Origin: Gammaproteobacteria bacterium
GTDB taxonomy: Bacteria; Pseudomonadota; Gammaproteobacteria; Pseudomonadales; Azotimanducaceae
Assembly (NCBI GenBank): GCA_021773565.1
Contig: JAJFJZ010000024.1
Location: forward strand, 1-58,660
Direction: 5' to 3'
DNA: 58,660 nt
Within the stretch, counting starts at the first letter, position 1, and every line of letters starts with the position of its first letter. Below, one piece after another: positions 17,640 through 26,093 of this stretch. The notes below the pieces were generated by a model. That model was given only the letters and a program-made list of their open reading frames with translations. It did no database searches and was not told the DNA's origin. The position numbers and the translations under genes are program-made.

Positions 17640-18074
17640 ATGAAACAAGCAATCGTTCATATCGCTCTGGTAGTTCGCGACTACGATGAAGCGATAAAAT
17701 TCTATACCCAAAAACTTGGTTTTGATTTGTTAGAAGATACCTATCAGCCAGAACAGGATAAACGCTGGGTGGTTGTTTCACCCCCGGGGTCTAGGGGTGT
17801 GACCTTGTTGCTGGCCAAAGCATCGGATTCAGAACAGCAAGGTTTTATCGGTAACCAATCCGGCGGGCGCGTCTTCCTGTTCTTGAATACAGATGACTTC
17901 TGGCGGGACTATAAATCAATGTTAGCCAAAGGTATAAACTTTGTGCGTGCGCCGAAAGAACAGGAGTATGGGGTAGTTGCGGTGTTTGAAGATTTATACG
18001 GAAACTTGTGGGATTTGTTGCAGCTGAATGAAACGCATCCTATGGCCCGGAGGGGGATAGAAAGAGAAGCATAA
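17640..18074 (+). CDS. VOC-family (glyoxalase/dioxygenase fold) protein
   Basis: A 144-residue single-domain vicinal-oxygen-chelate protein. The N-terminal strand MKQAIVHIALVVRDYDEAIKFYTQKLGF carries the first metal His (His7 or nearby), and the C-terminal module ends with VVAVFEDLYGNLWDLLQ with the late Glu. The fold includes glyoxalase I, bleomycin-resistance proteins and ring-cleaving dioxygenases; the substrate here is not evident. It is 33 bases after the frameshifted ridA on the same strand, so it may end a beta-lactamase, ridA, VOC operon. Confidence 0.88.
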   Translation: MKQAIVHIALVVRDYDEAIKFYTQKLGFDLLEDTYQPEQDKRWVVVSPPGSRGVTLLLAKASDSEQQGFIGNQSGGRVFLFLNTDDFWRDYKSMLAKGINFVRAPKEQEYGVVAVFEDLYGNLWDLLQLNETHPMARRGIEREA

Positions 18075-18086
18075 TAGCAGTGGGAT

Positions 18087-18127
18087 AAAAAAAGCCCCTG
18101 GTGAGTAAACATTACTCACCAGGGGCT
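18087..18127 (-). terminator. Strong rho-independent terminator of the TonB-receptor gene
   Basis: A perfect 16-base stem (18093-18108 with 18112-18127) closes a three-base loop. On the minus strand it is followed by a run of seven T (complement of the A run at 18087-18093), and it lies 28 bases past the receptor stop. It also sits after the VOC gene and could stop transcription from that side, but there is no T run on the plus side. Confidence 0.9.
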
Positions 18128-18154
18128 ATCCATTAACTAAACCTGTGAAAAGGC

Positions 18155-20899
18155 CTAGAAGTGCATACGCACTGTGCCACCCACCATTCTCTGTGGACCA
18201 AAGAAGGTGCTGAAACTGCCACTCTGGAAAACAGAGTTGAAGATCAGAGTGTTTACCTGGTTATCAAACAGGTTTCGAGCCCAGAACTGCACGTCCCATC
18301 GATCGCTCGCTGAGCGAACGCCAACCTGCAGATTCACCAGAACTTCACCATCGATGTCCTTGATCGGGTTAAGGTCAGAGCCGGTATTGTTTGGTCCACG
18401 ATAGGCAACGTTTACGTTTCCGTACACGAAGGTATCGCCAAAGGGCTGTTCTACGAAGAGTGAAGTACTTCCTTGCCACTTGGGTGCCTGGGTTATGCGC
18501 TTGCCTTCGATATCTTCAAGTGCTGACCAGTCTTCCAGGGTATCGTAATCCTGTGCCAGGAAAAGAGCAGCTTCGGAGGTGTCTGCGTTCAGGTTTTTGC
18601 CATATTTGGCGTTTGCGTAGGTCACGCCCAGCGTCCAGTAAACACCATCTGTGAGGTTGTACATGGATTCGAATTCAAAGCCCTTTGATACCATCTTGTT
18701 GGTATTGCTAATCAGGAATCCGGTTCCCGTGAAGGTATTTAACTGAAAATCGTCAAAATCACTATAAAACAGTGCAACGTTCGTCGTTAGTTTACCATCG
18801 AGAAATTTGCCTTTCATGCCAATTTCGTAAGCATCAACAAATTCCGGGTCGAAAGCGTGGTCATCGTCAAAAAATGCGCAGTCCAGTTGAGCAATTCCCG
18901 GGTTTGCGGTACCGGTGGCCTGGCCACAGGGAAATTGTGTCAGACCATTTCTGCCTGTTCCACCTGTTGCATCAAGCACTGCCTGGGGAATGTCTCCCGC
19001 CAGGCCGGATTCTGCAAGAAAGCGAGCATCGCCGCCGGTTGCCAGCCACATTGCGAAAATATCCATTTCGATGGCTGACTGGTCCAGGTTGAAGCCACCA
19101 GCCTTATAGCCACGGGAAGCGCTGGCGTAAATGTTCATATCTTCATTCACCGCGTAGGATACCTGGATAGTTCCAGACCACTCTTTCTCGGTGTTCTTGT
19201 CTGTCCAACTCACGTTATTACAAAGCGCACCAATAAATACCAGGCCGTTGCAATGATCTTCGTCGAAATCATTATTTAACATTCGCGCCAGCAGGTCACG
19301 CTCGGAAATTCCAGCAATCGGGTCTACGCCATTAATGCGAGTAGAGGCTTTCTTCTCTTCGTTTGAATAACGCGCACCGAAGCTAATGTCCCATTGATCA
19401 GTTACGTGCCAGGTATTATGGGTAAACAGTGACCAGCCCTCAGTGTCCTGGGCATAATCTGCGAAATAGCCATCACCTTCCTGGAAGTTGGGTCTCACCG
19501 CACCATCGCTGAGGTAGGTGCCTGATGCAATGTCGAAGGTTCCGATACCACCAGAACCGCGTGTGGTATTAAACGGGGCAACGGATGTGTTCCCCAGGGC
19601 ATCACCAAATGCTGCCCCTACGATAAGCTGGCTCAGGTAACGCCCGCCCTGAGTGGCCAGACGAATCTCTTCATCAGTAACAATGTCCTCGGTGTAGTAA
19701 TACAGACCGAAAAGATAATCTGCATTGTCGCCGCTAAAAGTTAACTGGAATTCCTGGGAAAAGTTTTCAAATTTTTCGTTGGTAAATTGTGGCCGCAGAA
19801 TGTCAGCACCGGAAAAATCGATATCCTGCCCGCGCGCAACTTTAAATTCCCGATAAGCGGTAATCGACTTTAAGCTCATCCGATCATTCAGTTCCATGCT
19901 AAAGTCGTTCTGAATGCCCCAATCCTCGGTATTTTCAAAGGGGTCAAAGTTTACCCCCACTTCATTATCGGACTTGGGTTGGCCACCAAACTGCTGGGGT
20001 CGACCCAGTTCAGCAAGTAAACTGTTAACGATTGTGCCGGGGGGAACGCCCAGGTTCAATACGCCGCGCGTGGTGCTACTGTCTGCTTGGCGAGTAAAGT
20101 TCATGAACTGATAATTAGCCGGGCAGCAGTCTTCATCTTTTTCTGCATAGTCCAGAATCACCCGGTTATCCCAGGAATCACCTTCCCACAGCAATTGGCC
20201 TTTAACGCTCCAGCGGTCCCGGCTATCGTAGGCATCGCTGTTAATGTCGTTTTCCTGATATCCGTCGCGCTCGTGATAGTTCACTGCAAATCGGTAGGCA
20301 AGTTTGTCATCGACTAACGGACCCGTAGTAGAGGCCTGTACTCGCAGAGCATCATATTCACCCATGGAAAGGGCAACCATGGAATTCCGCTCGAACTCGG
20401 GTTTCTTGGTAATAATTTGAAGGGCGCCTGCGGATGTGTTTTTTCCGAACAGTGAGCCCTGCGGGCCACGAAGTATTTCTATGCGTTCTATATCAACCAG
20501 GTCAGAAAATGCCTGGCCCGCACGACTTCGATAAATACCGTCGATGAATGTACCTACAGCAGCTTCCAGACCGGGGTTGTTACCTGTGGTTCCCACGCCG
20601 CGGATACGTACTGTGCCGCCATTGGATGTACTGTTTGAGCTATAGACAGAAATTGAAGGAGAAACTTCCTGCAATCCGTACAAATCCTGTACGCCACGTG
20701 CGTCAAGATCTTCACCTGTAAAGGCAGATACGGCGATCGGAATGTCCTGAACGGACGTTTCCCGTTTGGTTGCCGTTACGATTATTTCTTCTGTAAAGTT
20801 CCTGCCACCTTCCTCTGCCATTGTTGTCTGTGTTGGTAAAATCAACATAGACAATGCGATTGTAAAACAGCTGCTAAGCCTCTTACCGGTTTTTAACAT
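18155..20899 (-). CDS. TonB-dependent outer-membrane receptor
   Basis: A 914-residue receptor. It has a signal peptide (about 1-28), a TonB box-like EEIIVTATK at about 38-46, a plug domain (VQDIPIAVSAFTGEDL, then RIRGVGTTG, IDGIYRSR, and ILRGPQGSLFGKNTSAGALQIIT), then a long beta-barrel ending in a C-terminal Phe (RMHF). The plug sequence resembles receptors common in marine gammaproteobacteria and sphingomonads that are often near catabolic genes; the ligand is unknown. The RGPQG/LFGKN motifs are intact. It has its own promoter region (20900-21004) and its own strong terminator, so it is probably monocistronic. Confidence 0.95.
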   Translation of the reverse strand: MLKTGKRLSSCFTIALSMLILPTQTTMAEEGGRNFTEEIIVTATKRETSVQDIPIAVSAFTGEDLDARGVQDLYGLQEVSPSISVYSSNSTSNGGTVRIRGVGTTGNNPGLEAAVGTFIDGIYRSRAGQAFSDLVDIERIEILRGPQGSLFGKNTSAGALQIITKKPEFERNSMVALSMGEYDALRVQASTTGPLVDDKLAYRFAVNYHERDGYQENDINSDAYDSRDRWSVKGQLLWEGDSWDNRVILDYAEKDEDCCPANYQFMNFTRQADSSTTRGVLNLGVPPGTIVNSLLAELGRPQQFGGQPKSDNEVGVNFDPFENTEDWGIQNDFSMELNDRMSLKSITAYREFKVARGQDIDFSGADILRPQFTNEKFENFSQEFQLTFSGDNADYLFGLYYYTEDIVTDEEIRLATQGGRYLSQLIVGAAFGDALGNTSVAPFNTTRGSGGIGTFDIASGTYLSDGAVRPNFQEGDGYFADYAQDTEGWSLFTHNTWHVTDQWDISFGARYSNEEKKASTRINGVDPIAGISERDLLARMLNNDFDEDHCNGLVFIGALCNNVSWTDKNTEKEWSGTIQVSYAVNEDMNIYASASRGYKAGGFNLDQSAIEMDIFAMWLATGGDARFLAESGLAGDIPQAVLDATGGTGRNGLTQFPCGQATGTANPGIAQLDCAFFDDDHAFDPEFVDAYEIGMKGKFLDGKLTTNVALFYSDFDDFQLNTFTGTGFLISNTNKMVSKGFEFESMYNLTDGVYWTLGVTYANAKYGKNLNADTSEAALFLAQDYDTLEDWSALEDIEGKRITQAPKWQGSTSLFVEQPFGDTFVYGNVNVAYRGPNNTGSDLNPIKDIDGEVLVNLQVGVRSASDRWDVQFWARNLFDNQVNTLIFNSVFQSGSFSTFFGPQRMVGGTVRMHF

Positions 20900-21004
20900 A
20901 ACTAATCCCCTAGTTTGCCAAAATGCACCCTTAATGCGTGCGTTATCTTCAGTGTTAATGCAGGTGAATTATTTATTCAACTGCTTGTGCTCCACTTTGT
21001 ATTT

Positions 21005-21026
21005 AAAACCCTCTGCGTAACGAGGG
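21005..21026 (-). terminator. Rho-independent terminator of the GST gene
   Basis: On the minus strand a CCCTC (21009-21013) and GAGGG (21022-21026) stem with an eight-base loop is followed by TTTT (complement of 21005-21008), just past the GST stop. The stem is short but the layout is typical. Confidence 0.55.
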
Positions 21027-21046
21027 CAAGTATGAAATCTGCTGGT

Positions 21047-21709
21047 TTATGCGCTTCCCATGGACTTTTTTAGCGCAATGGATGTTTCCTCAATTAATTT
21101 TGCGCAAATTTTGTCCCTGGCGATGGCACGCCAGTAGGCTTGTACTTTAGGGTGGTTAGTCAGCAGGTCGGCGCCCCTGAATACGGGTAACCATTGCTCA
21201 ACCAGTAACAATATGGGCACCAGGGTGCCGTCAGCATGGCTAAGCGCCTTGCCCACAGCATATCCCTCACCACCAATGTAAACCTCCAGATAATCCAGGC
21301 TGGTATCAATTTCTTTCAGGGCACGGGTAATTTTATTCTGGTTCCATGCGCTGGTGGGTTTACCGGCGAGTATAAACAGGGGCAACATGGCCATAACTAT
21401 ATAGATATCGCTGATTCGGGATATCAGGCGAACCTGAGATCTCTGCCATGGGTCTGAAGGCATAAGGGGCGGTTCGGGGAAGGTCTCTTCAAGGTATTCG
21501 CAAATTACCTCGCTTTCGATTAACACCCGCCCGTCGTCCAGCTGCAGCGCGGGAACCCGACCAAGCGGATTTACTGCCATGTATGTTCCCTTGGCTGTTG
21601 CATCGTGAATTCCGGATGGTTCAACAATTTCTACTTCTATACCCTTGGCGTACAACATCATTCTGACCCGCGTTGGAAAGGGCGACAGGTAAGTTTGAAA
21701 CAGCTTCAT
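21047..21709 (-). CDS. Glutathione S-transferase family protein
   Basis: A 220-residue cytosolic GST. The thioredoxin-fold half holds an SPFPTRVRMMLYAKG start with Ser9 as likely thiol-activating residue, the cis-proline VPAL (about 53-56), and the glutathione-binding ESEVICEYLEE. The helical half carries the N-capping motif GKALSHADGTLVP. Substrate class is not evident. Only a weak ribosome site precedes the ATG at 21709-21707, and its first bases overlap the end of a short upstream open frame by four bases; that frame has no other support. Confidence 0.9.
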   Translation of the reverse strand: MKLFQTYLSPFPTRVRMMLYAKGIEVEIVEPSGIHDATAKGTYMAVNPLGRVPALQLDDGRVLIESEVICEYLEETFPEPPLMPSDPWQRSQVRLISRISDIYIVMAMLPLFILAGKPTSAWNQNKITRALKEIDTSLDYLEVYIGGEGYAVGKALSHADGTLVPILLLVEQWLPVFRGADLLTNHPKVQAYWRAIARDKICAKLIEETSIALKKSMGSA

Positions 21710-21838
21710 TGGTCGTAATCCAGAGTAGTGAGCATGCCTGGCTCAAGCCCGTTTACGCCATGATGTACTAACTTCTGATAATCTTCATCTTCTGTCACAA
21801 CGAATATACCCTGTGCATAAAACGGTAGGAGCCAGTCT

Positions 21839-22942
21839 ATGTATATTGTCACAAATCGTCGAATAGACATGACGAAAAAGCACTTGAAGAAAGGCCTGGA
21901 AGTTTTTGGCTCCACTCCCAATGAGCTGGGACCCAACGAGTTAAGAATTGTGAGGCTGAATAAAAGATCAACCGGCAAGTATCGGGTGGAGTTGTTGGAT
22001 GACCTGCTGGATGACGCAAAGGTCAAAAAACTGTCGGATACACATAAACTGGATCTGGATCTCGAATCAAAATGGTACGCAAGTTTTCAAGTGGCCTGTA
22101 CGCTTTTTTCACTTGCCAGACGCGAAAAAAAGCATGTGCTCTTTTATGTGCATGGTTACAACAATGATGTGACGGATATTATTGAAACAGCCGAGGAACT
22201 TGAGCTTCTTTACAACGTGCTTGTGGTACCGTTTAGCTGGCCTGCAAACGGAGGTGGCGCCTTGTCAGGGACCGCTGCCTATCTGGACGACAAACAGGAT
22301 GCCAGAACATCGGCAAACGCATTAAACAGCTTTATCCGAAAAATTTCCTATTACCACGATATGCTGACAAGCAGGCGACGCGCTGAGTATTTGAAAAAGG
22401 CGAGTAACAAACATAAGGACAATCCGGCGCTGGCGCGGGAATACTTCATTAAACTGCAGGAAAAAGACTGTAAAACCAGTCTAAACCTGTTTTGCCATAG
22501 CATGGGGAATTACCTGCTGAAGTATGCATTACAACCCGGTAATAGTGCCGTGGCCAAGCTGGTATTTGACAATGTAGCGCTGGTAGCTGCAGATGCTAAT
22601 AATCGTGATCACGTAAACTGGTTGGGTCGTGTGCAGGCCAGGAACCGGGTGTACGTGGTGATTAACGAAAAAGATTCGGCACTCAAGTGGTCGCGAAGAA
22701 AGCCTGGTAAAGAACAACGCCCCCGGCTTGGCCATTATCTAAAAGGCTTGTTGGCAGATAACACCTCATATCTGAATGTCACCGGCGCTCGGGGAGTGGG
22801 GGATGAGCACAGCTATTTCAAGGGCAAACCCGTTGAGACAAATACCCGGTTAGCCAGACTGTTCAGGAATATTTTTGAAGGCAGTATTGCTGAAACGCCT
22901 TTGGAGTATCGTGCAGATATCAATGCCTATCAGTTAAAGTAG
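21839..22942 (+). CDS. DUF900-type alpha/beta hydrolase
   Basis: A 367-residue protein without a signal peptide. It begins MYIVTNRRI, the usual start of this family, which supports the ATG at 21839. Motifs are VLFYVHGYNN (oxyanion region, about 100-109), PFSWPANG, and the nucleophile elbow LFCHSMGNYLLKY. A late DEHSYF could supply the catalytic His. It is related to lipases and esterases of the DUF900 family; no substrate is proven for most of these. Its 3' end overlaps the convergent gene at 22930 by 13 bases. Confidence 0.85.
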   Translation: MYIVTNRRIDMTKKHLKKGLEVFGSTPNELGPNELRIVRLNKRSTGKYRVELLDDLLDDAKVKKLSDTHKLDLDLESKWYASFQVACTLFSLARREKKHVLFYVHGYNNDVTDIIETAEELELLYNVLVVPFSWPANGGGALSGTAAYLDDKQDARTSANALNSFIRKISYYHDMLTSRRRAEYLKKASNKHKDNPALAREYFIKLQEKDCKTSLNLFCHSMGNYLLKYALQPGNSAVAKLVFDNVALVAADANNRDHVNWLGRVQARNRVYVVINEKDSALKWSRRKPGKEQRPRLGHYLKGLLADNTSYLNVTGARGVGDEHSYFKGKPVETNTRLARLFRNIFEGSIAETPLEYRADINAYQLK

Positions 22943-23796
22943 CGATCAAATAGTTGCAAGAACTGTTTGCGCCGGTCCAGCAAGCCAGAGTTGATTTGTT
23001 GGTCCGCCATAAAGGTAGCGTAATTTTCTCCGTCAGGATTTACCTCCCAGTTATTGTGTGGATAAAAAATCCATACCGGGCGCTCGTCCACCTTGAACTG
23101 TATATCGTCGTTCGACAGGGTACTTAACCAGGAAGTAAGATCTTTAACGATAGTGCGACCCTGCTCGCCACGGCTTAGGCCTGCCAGTGTAGAAAAAATA
23201 CGCCTATCGGGATAATAGGTGTAACCGATATTCTCCGGGCCATTGAATGCCCCCACGATGAGACCGTACAGGCGAATAGCATTACCTTCATTCAGGAAAC
23301 TTTCTTCGCCTGCATCTGTTATTTCCAGTGACACAACACCTCGCCAGTGTGGAACCGCCCGCCCTTCACAGATTACCAGGGTACTGTCTTGCGCGTAGAC
23401 AAAACCGATGTGAGATGCAAGTTTGAGCAAGGCTTTGTAACCTTCCCTTGAGTGCACGGTTGTGCGTATTACAGCGGTAGTAGTAGATGTGCCAGCATAA
23501 CCACCGAGCACTAAATCCTGCCCGATTATGAGCAGGCCACCCTCGCTGCCCATTGATACGTTTTGTGAAATATTTTCGGTGAGCTGGAGAAAATGACGAC
23601 TGTAATCAGCAGTTTCACTCACATCGAGCGCGCGAATCCGTTCCAGTCGTTCAGCACCTAATGCACCGATAGCTTTGTTGTGCGGGTGGGCGGAATACAT
23701 TAACTCACAGGTGGACATAACATCGCCCGTTTCCTGAGAATTTGCGTTCGCCAGAATCCAGGCCGGAAAGGTGATTAACAGGAAAAATATTTTCAT
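22930..23796 (-). CDS. Secreted protein of unknown family
   Basis: I do not recognise this protein. It has 288 residues with a signal peptide (about 1-19, LANANS), so it should be periplasmic or secreted. There are two cysteines in the mature part (STCELM near the N-terminus and VICEGRA in the middle), which could form a disulfide. The sequence looks like a folded globular domain, with alternating strands such as GLLIIGQDLVLGG and TTAVIRTTV and a late VWIFYPHNNWEVNP. There is no repeat, coiled coil or further membrane helix. It reads into the end of the DUF900 hydrolase gene (13-base convergent overlap). Confidence 0.7.
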   Translation of the reverse strand: MKIFFLLITFPAWILANANSQETGDVMSTCELMYSAHPHNKAIGALGAERLERIRALDVSETADYSRHFLQLTENISQNVSMGSEGGLLIIGQDLVLGGYAGTSTTTAVIRTTVHSREGYKALLKLASHIGFVYAQDSTLVICEGRAVPHWRGVVSLEITDAGEESFLNEGNAIRLYGLIVGAFNGPENIGYTYYPDRRIFSTLAGLSRGEQGRTIVKDLTSWLSTLSNDDIQFKVDERPVWIFYPHNNWEVNPDGENYATFMADQQINSGLLDRRKQFLQLFDRYFN

Positions 23797-23957
23797 CTAA
23801 AGCGCAATGTCCTCATTAACAGGTTTGGCAAACCGCATTCTAGCAGTACCCGTAACACACTTGCGCATCCTGTTGCCTATTCCGGGCCACTTGGATAGTC
23901 TCGACCTGCATTGTGAAACGAATTTGTGCTTTAGATACAGGACAAGAGGGTGGAAAC

Positions 23958-24386
23958 ATGGCTGACACGTATATGGGAAAGTGTTTTTGTGGAACGGTAG
24001 AAATTCGGGTAAGTGGCTCTCCCGAAGGAATGGGTTACTGTCATTGTGCTTCATGCAGGTCCTGGTCTGCGGGCCCGGTCAATGCTTTTACTTTGTGGGC
24101 GCCTGATGCGGTACAGGTTGTTAGCGGTGAGGAGAAACTCAAGAGTTATGAAAAAACCGAAAACAGCCAGCGAAAATTTTGTTCCGATTGCGGCGGCCAT
24201 GTGCTTACGGTACACCCTGGTATGGGTTTGGTAGACGTGTATGCAGCCACTATACCGTCACTAAAGTTCGAGCCCGGGGTTCACGTAAATTATGCTGAGA
24301 CGGTCTTACGTATAAAGGACGGATTGCCGAAGTTGCGAGACTTTCCGGCAGAGCTGGGTGGTAGCGGGGAAAGCGTTCCGGAATAG
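23958..24386 (+). CDS. GFA (glutathione-dependent formaldehyde-activating)-family zinc protein
   Basis: A 142-residue protein from ATG 23958, chosen because the family begins with the short stretch before the first zinc cysteines (GKCFCGTVEI). A frame extending to 23913 adds 15 unlikely residues. Zinc ligand motifs are complete: CFC, then CHCASCR, then FCSDCGGH. The family is named after glutathione-dependent formaldehyde-activating enzyme (Gfa), but most members, and this one, have no proven reaction. It is a stand-alone gene followed by a hairpin. Confidence 0.9.
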   Translation: MADTYMGKCFCGTVEIRVSGSPEGMGYCHCASCRSWSAGPVNAFTLWAPDAVQVVSGEEKLKSYEKTENSQRKFCSDCGGHVLTVHPGMGLVDVYAATIPSLKFEPGVHVNYAETVLRIKDGLPKLRDFPAELGGSGESVPE

Positions 24387-24410
24387 TTTCTGCTCGCTTG
24401 GCCCCAAGCT

Positions 24411-24438
24411 GATCGCTGTAATTTCCATTACAGCGATC
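24411..24438. terminator. Bidirectional terminator-like hairpin
   Basis: A perfect 12-base stem (24411-24422 with 24427-24438) closes a four-base loop between two convergent genes (24386 and 24454). T runs on both sides are poor (GTTTT on the plus side begins five bases away), so it may stop transcription inefficiently or need Rho. Confidence 0.55.
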
Positions 24439-24453
24439 AACCGTTTTCCAGGG

Positions 24454-25194
24454 TTATTCTCCTCCAACGACGCGTTGACCAATCCACAGGCTGGCATCAC
24501 AGGACATTAAAGCTTGAAAGTGTCGCATGAGGCTCTCTGCTGCTTTTGATTCGCCAAATGCAGCTCTTCCTGCTGCCCATGCTGTGAGGTTGTCATTCAC
24601 ACCATAGAGATACATATCAGCACTATTAGCGCCCGGTGTTAAGGGGGTGCTGGCATATAACAGGAAGTTTTTGTACTCATCCATACCTCCCAGGACGCCT
24701 TTAATGTGCCCCCAGAGATCCTTCAGATCTGCAGGGGAAACACCATCATTCAACATGCAGGCGTTGGCTGATATAAGTGCCGTATCTCCTGATACCGCAA
24801 ATGCGCCGCCATCAAATACCTGCTGCCGGGATGCCAGGCTCGCTTCACAATCTACAACGGTTTCAAAGCGTGCATTAACTGCAGCCATTTCGGGTGAAGC
24901 ACCCTCGGCTTGTGCCTGCTTGGCGAATGCCATCATATCAGTGTGGTTGGTGAACCAGATTGCATCCGCGGGAACGGCACCTTTGTAAAGGTTCCAAACA
25001 AAGGCATCGGGTGTAGCTAAGCCTGCCTTTTTGGCTTGTTTAAGATAGTAATCCCTGGCTGACAGGATGTCGGCCATACCCTTACCATCGTGATAGTTGC
25101 AGACATAAACTTCCCGTATATCTGCTTGTGCGGGCGCGCTAAACATCAGCACAAACCCCAATGAAGCAACTAATATAGCTTTTATTACGTTCAC
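24454..25194 (-). CDS. Exported protein of two similar halves, unknown function
   Basis: A 246-residue protein starting at GTG 25194-25192 with a good GGAG ribosome site seven bases upstream. The signal peptide ends at PAQA (about 24). The mature protein is two related halves, about 29-130 and 144-245. Each begins with a Cys and DG (VCNYHDG; ACMLNDG), has an acidic patch AD followed by an aromatic run (ADAIWFTNHTD; ADMYLYGVND), an A(F/W)A run, and ends with a Cys before SL (VVDCEASL; LMSCDASL) and a Gly-Gly (DGG; VGG). Cys32/Cys116 and Cys146/Cys232 are candidate disulfides. I do not recognise the family. Confidence 0.75.
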   Translation of the reverse strand: MNVIKAILVASLGFVLMFSAPAQADIREVYVCNYHDGKGMADILSARDYYLKQAKKAGLATPDAFVWNLYKGAVPADAIWFTNHTDMMAFAKQAQAEGASPEMAAVNARFETVVDCEASLASRQQVFDGGAFAVSGDTALISANACMLNDGVSPADLKDLWGHIKGVLGGMDEYKNFLLYASTPLTPGANSADMYLYGVNDNLTAWAAGRAAFGESKAAESLMRHFQALMSCDASLWIGQRVVGGE

Positions 25195-25579
25195 ACTTAT
25201 TCTCCCTTGATATCTTTATTTATCTGAGGAGACTGGAGAGTAGGTACTTCTGGAAATTGCCCATGTTATTGCCATGCCCTCCGACCACCAAGTCTCCCTT
25301 AGTCTTATTGTTGATCAAACATGTAACAATTACTAGCGGTATTTGGCGTCGTGATTTTGGCGCCATAGCTGAGTTTTAACCCTCTCCAGCAAGGTGTTAT
25401 ACACGTTGGAAGGGTACAAGTCATATTCCGGGCGGGGAAGGGCCAATTTCAGTCAAACCTTGATAAAAAGGCAATAAATGCCGCTATTGGGCGGCCTGAA
25501 TCACTAAAAAGAGGAACGATGACACAAATGGGCTGTCACTGTATTGTTGGTACTTCCATAAAGAACTATCATTCATCAA
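25195..25579. other. Gene-free stretch between divergent genes (promoter region)
   Basis: This 385-base gap lies between the GTG of the two-halves protein (minus strand) and the small Cys/His-rich gene that leads the Cus genes (plus strand), so it must hold both promoters. I see two weak dyads only: TGGCG (25344-25348) facing CGCCA (25361-25365), and an imperfect pair ACCCTcTCCA (25379-25388) with TGGAAGGGT (25407-25415). Neither matches a known copper operator by eye. No open frame in it looks real and no RNA structure was recognised. Confidence 0.5.
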
Positions 25580-25987
25580 ATGCCTATGCTCAATAAAATT
25601 ATGCTCTATTTGCTGGTTTTGACCGTCCCAACGTCGGTATGGCCAGACCTTATGGGCGATTGTGCTTCGCAAGAAAACATGCAGATAGAAATGAAAATGG
25701 GTGATGGGCATGTACATCCGTCTTCCGGCGTTTCTGAATTTACTGCAGTAGTGCATCACGAGCTGAACAGTAATAGCGAAGGCGAGAAAACCGGAATATC
25801 CAATTCAGAATGTTGTGACGACTGCATCACCCTTTGCGCGACCTTTGCAGGTAATCTTGCGACCAGGATTTCTACCCACTCTAACGCGTATTATGACAGT
25901 CATCGTCGATTAAATATTTCCCCAACGGAATTTCATACCTCCCCTCCTCCCCACTCTCTGTTTCGACCTCCAATCTCTCTGGTTTAA
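25580..25987 (+). CDS. Small exported Cys/His-rich protein preceding the Cus operon
   Basis: A 135-residue protein with a hydrophobic N-terminus (about 6-22) that looks like a signal peptide. It is rich in His and has a CCDDCITLC cluster (about 78-86) plus HVHPSS and VHHEL stretches. It ends PPPHSLFRPPIS, a proline-rich tail seen on small proteins that precede heavy-metal RND efflux operons. A role in periplasmic copper or silver binding or sensing is likely by position. No ribosome site is visible before any of its three possible ATG codons (25580, 25586, 25601), so the exact start is uncertain. Confidence 0.65.
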   Translation: MPMLNKIMLYLLVLTVPTSVWPDLMGDCASQENMQIEMKMGDGHVHPSSGVSEFTAVVHHELNSNSEGEKTGISNSECCDDCITLCATFAGNLATRISTHSNAYYDSHRRLNISPTEFHTSPPPHSLFRPPISLV

Positions 25988-26093
25988 GCCAGGGCTACCT
26001 GATGTCCCAAGCCGGTGCTTCCGGAAAGGGAAACACGGGTTTAACTAAACTAACCGGCAAATATGCTGGTTGAGTATGTGGGTTGGAGAACGT

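Noticed and set aside
21706-22026. A 106-codon minus-strand frame ending at the GST start
   Set aside because: It overlaps the start of the DUF900 gene, has no family similarity and no clear ribosome site; the four-base contact with GST may be chance.
24411-24438. Hairpin as a structured RNA or riboswitch
   Set aside because: It lies between two convergent 3' ends, where a terminator is the simplest reading.
25379-25415. Imperfect dyad upstream of the Cus operon as a CueR/MerR operator
   Set aside because: Total length of about 37 bases and the arm sequences do not fit the CueR operator; no regulator gene is nearby.
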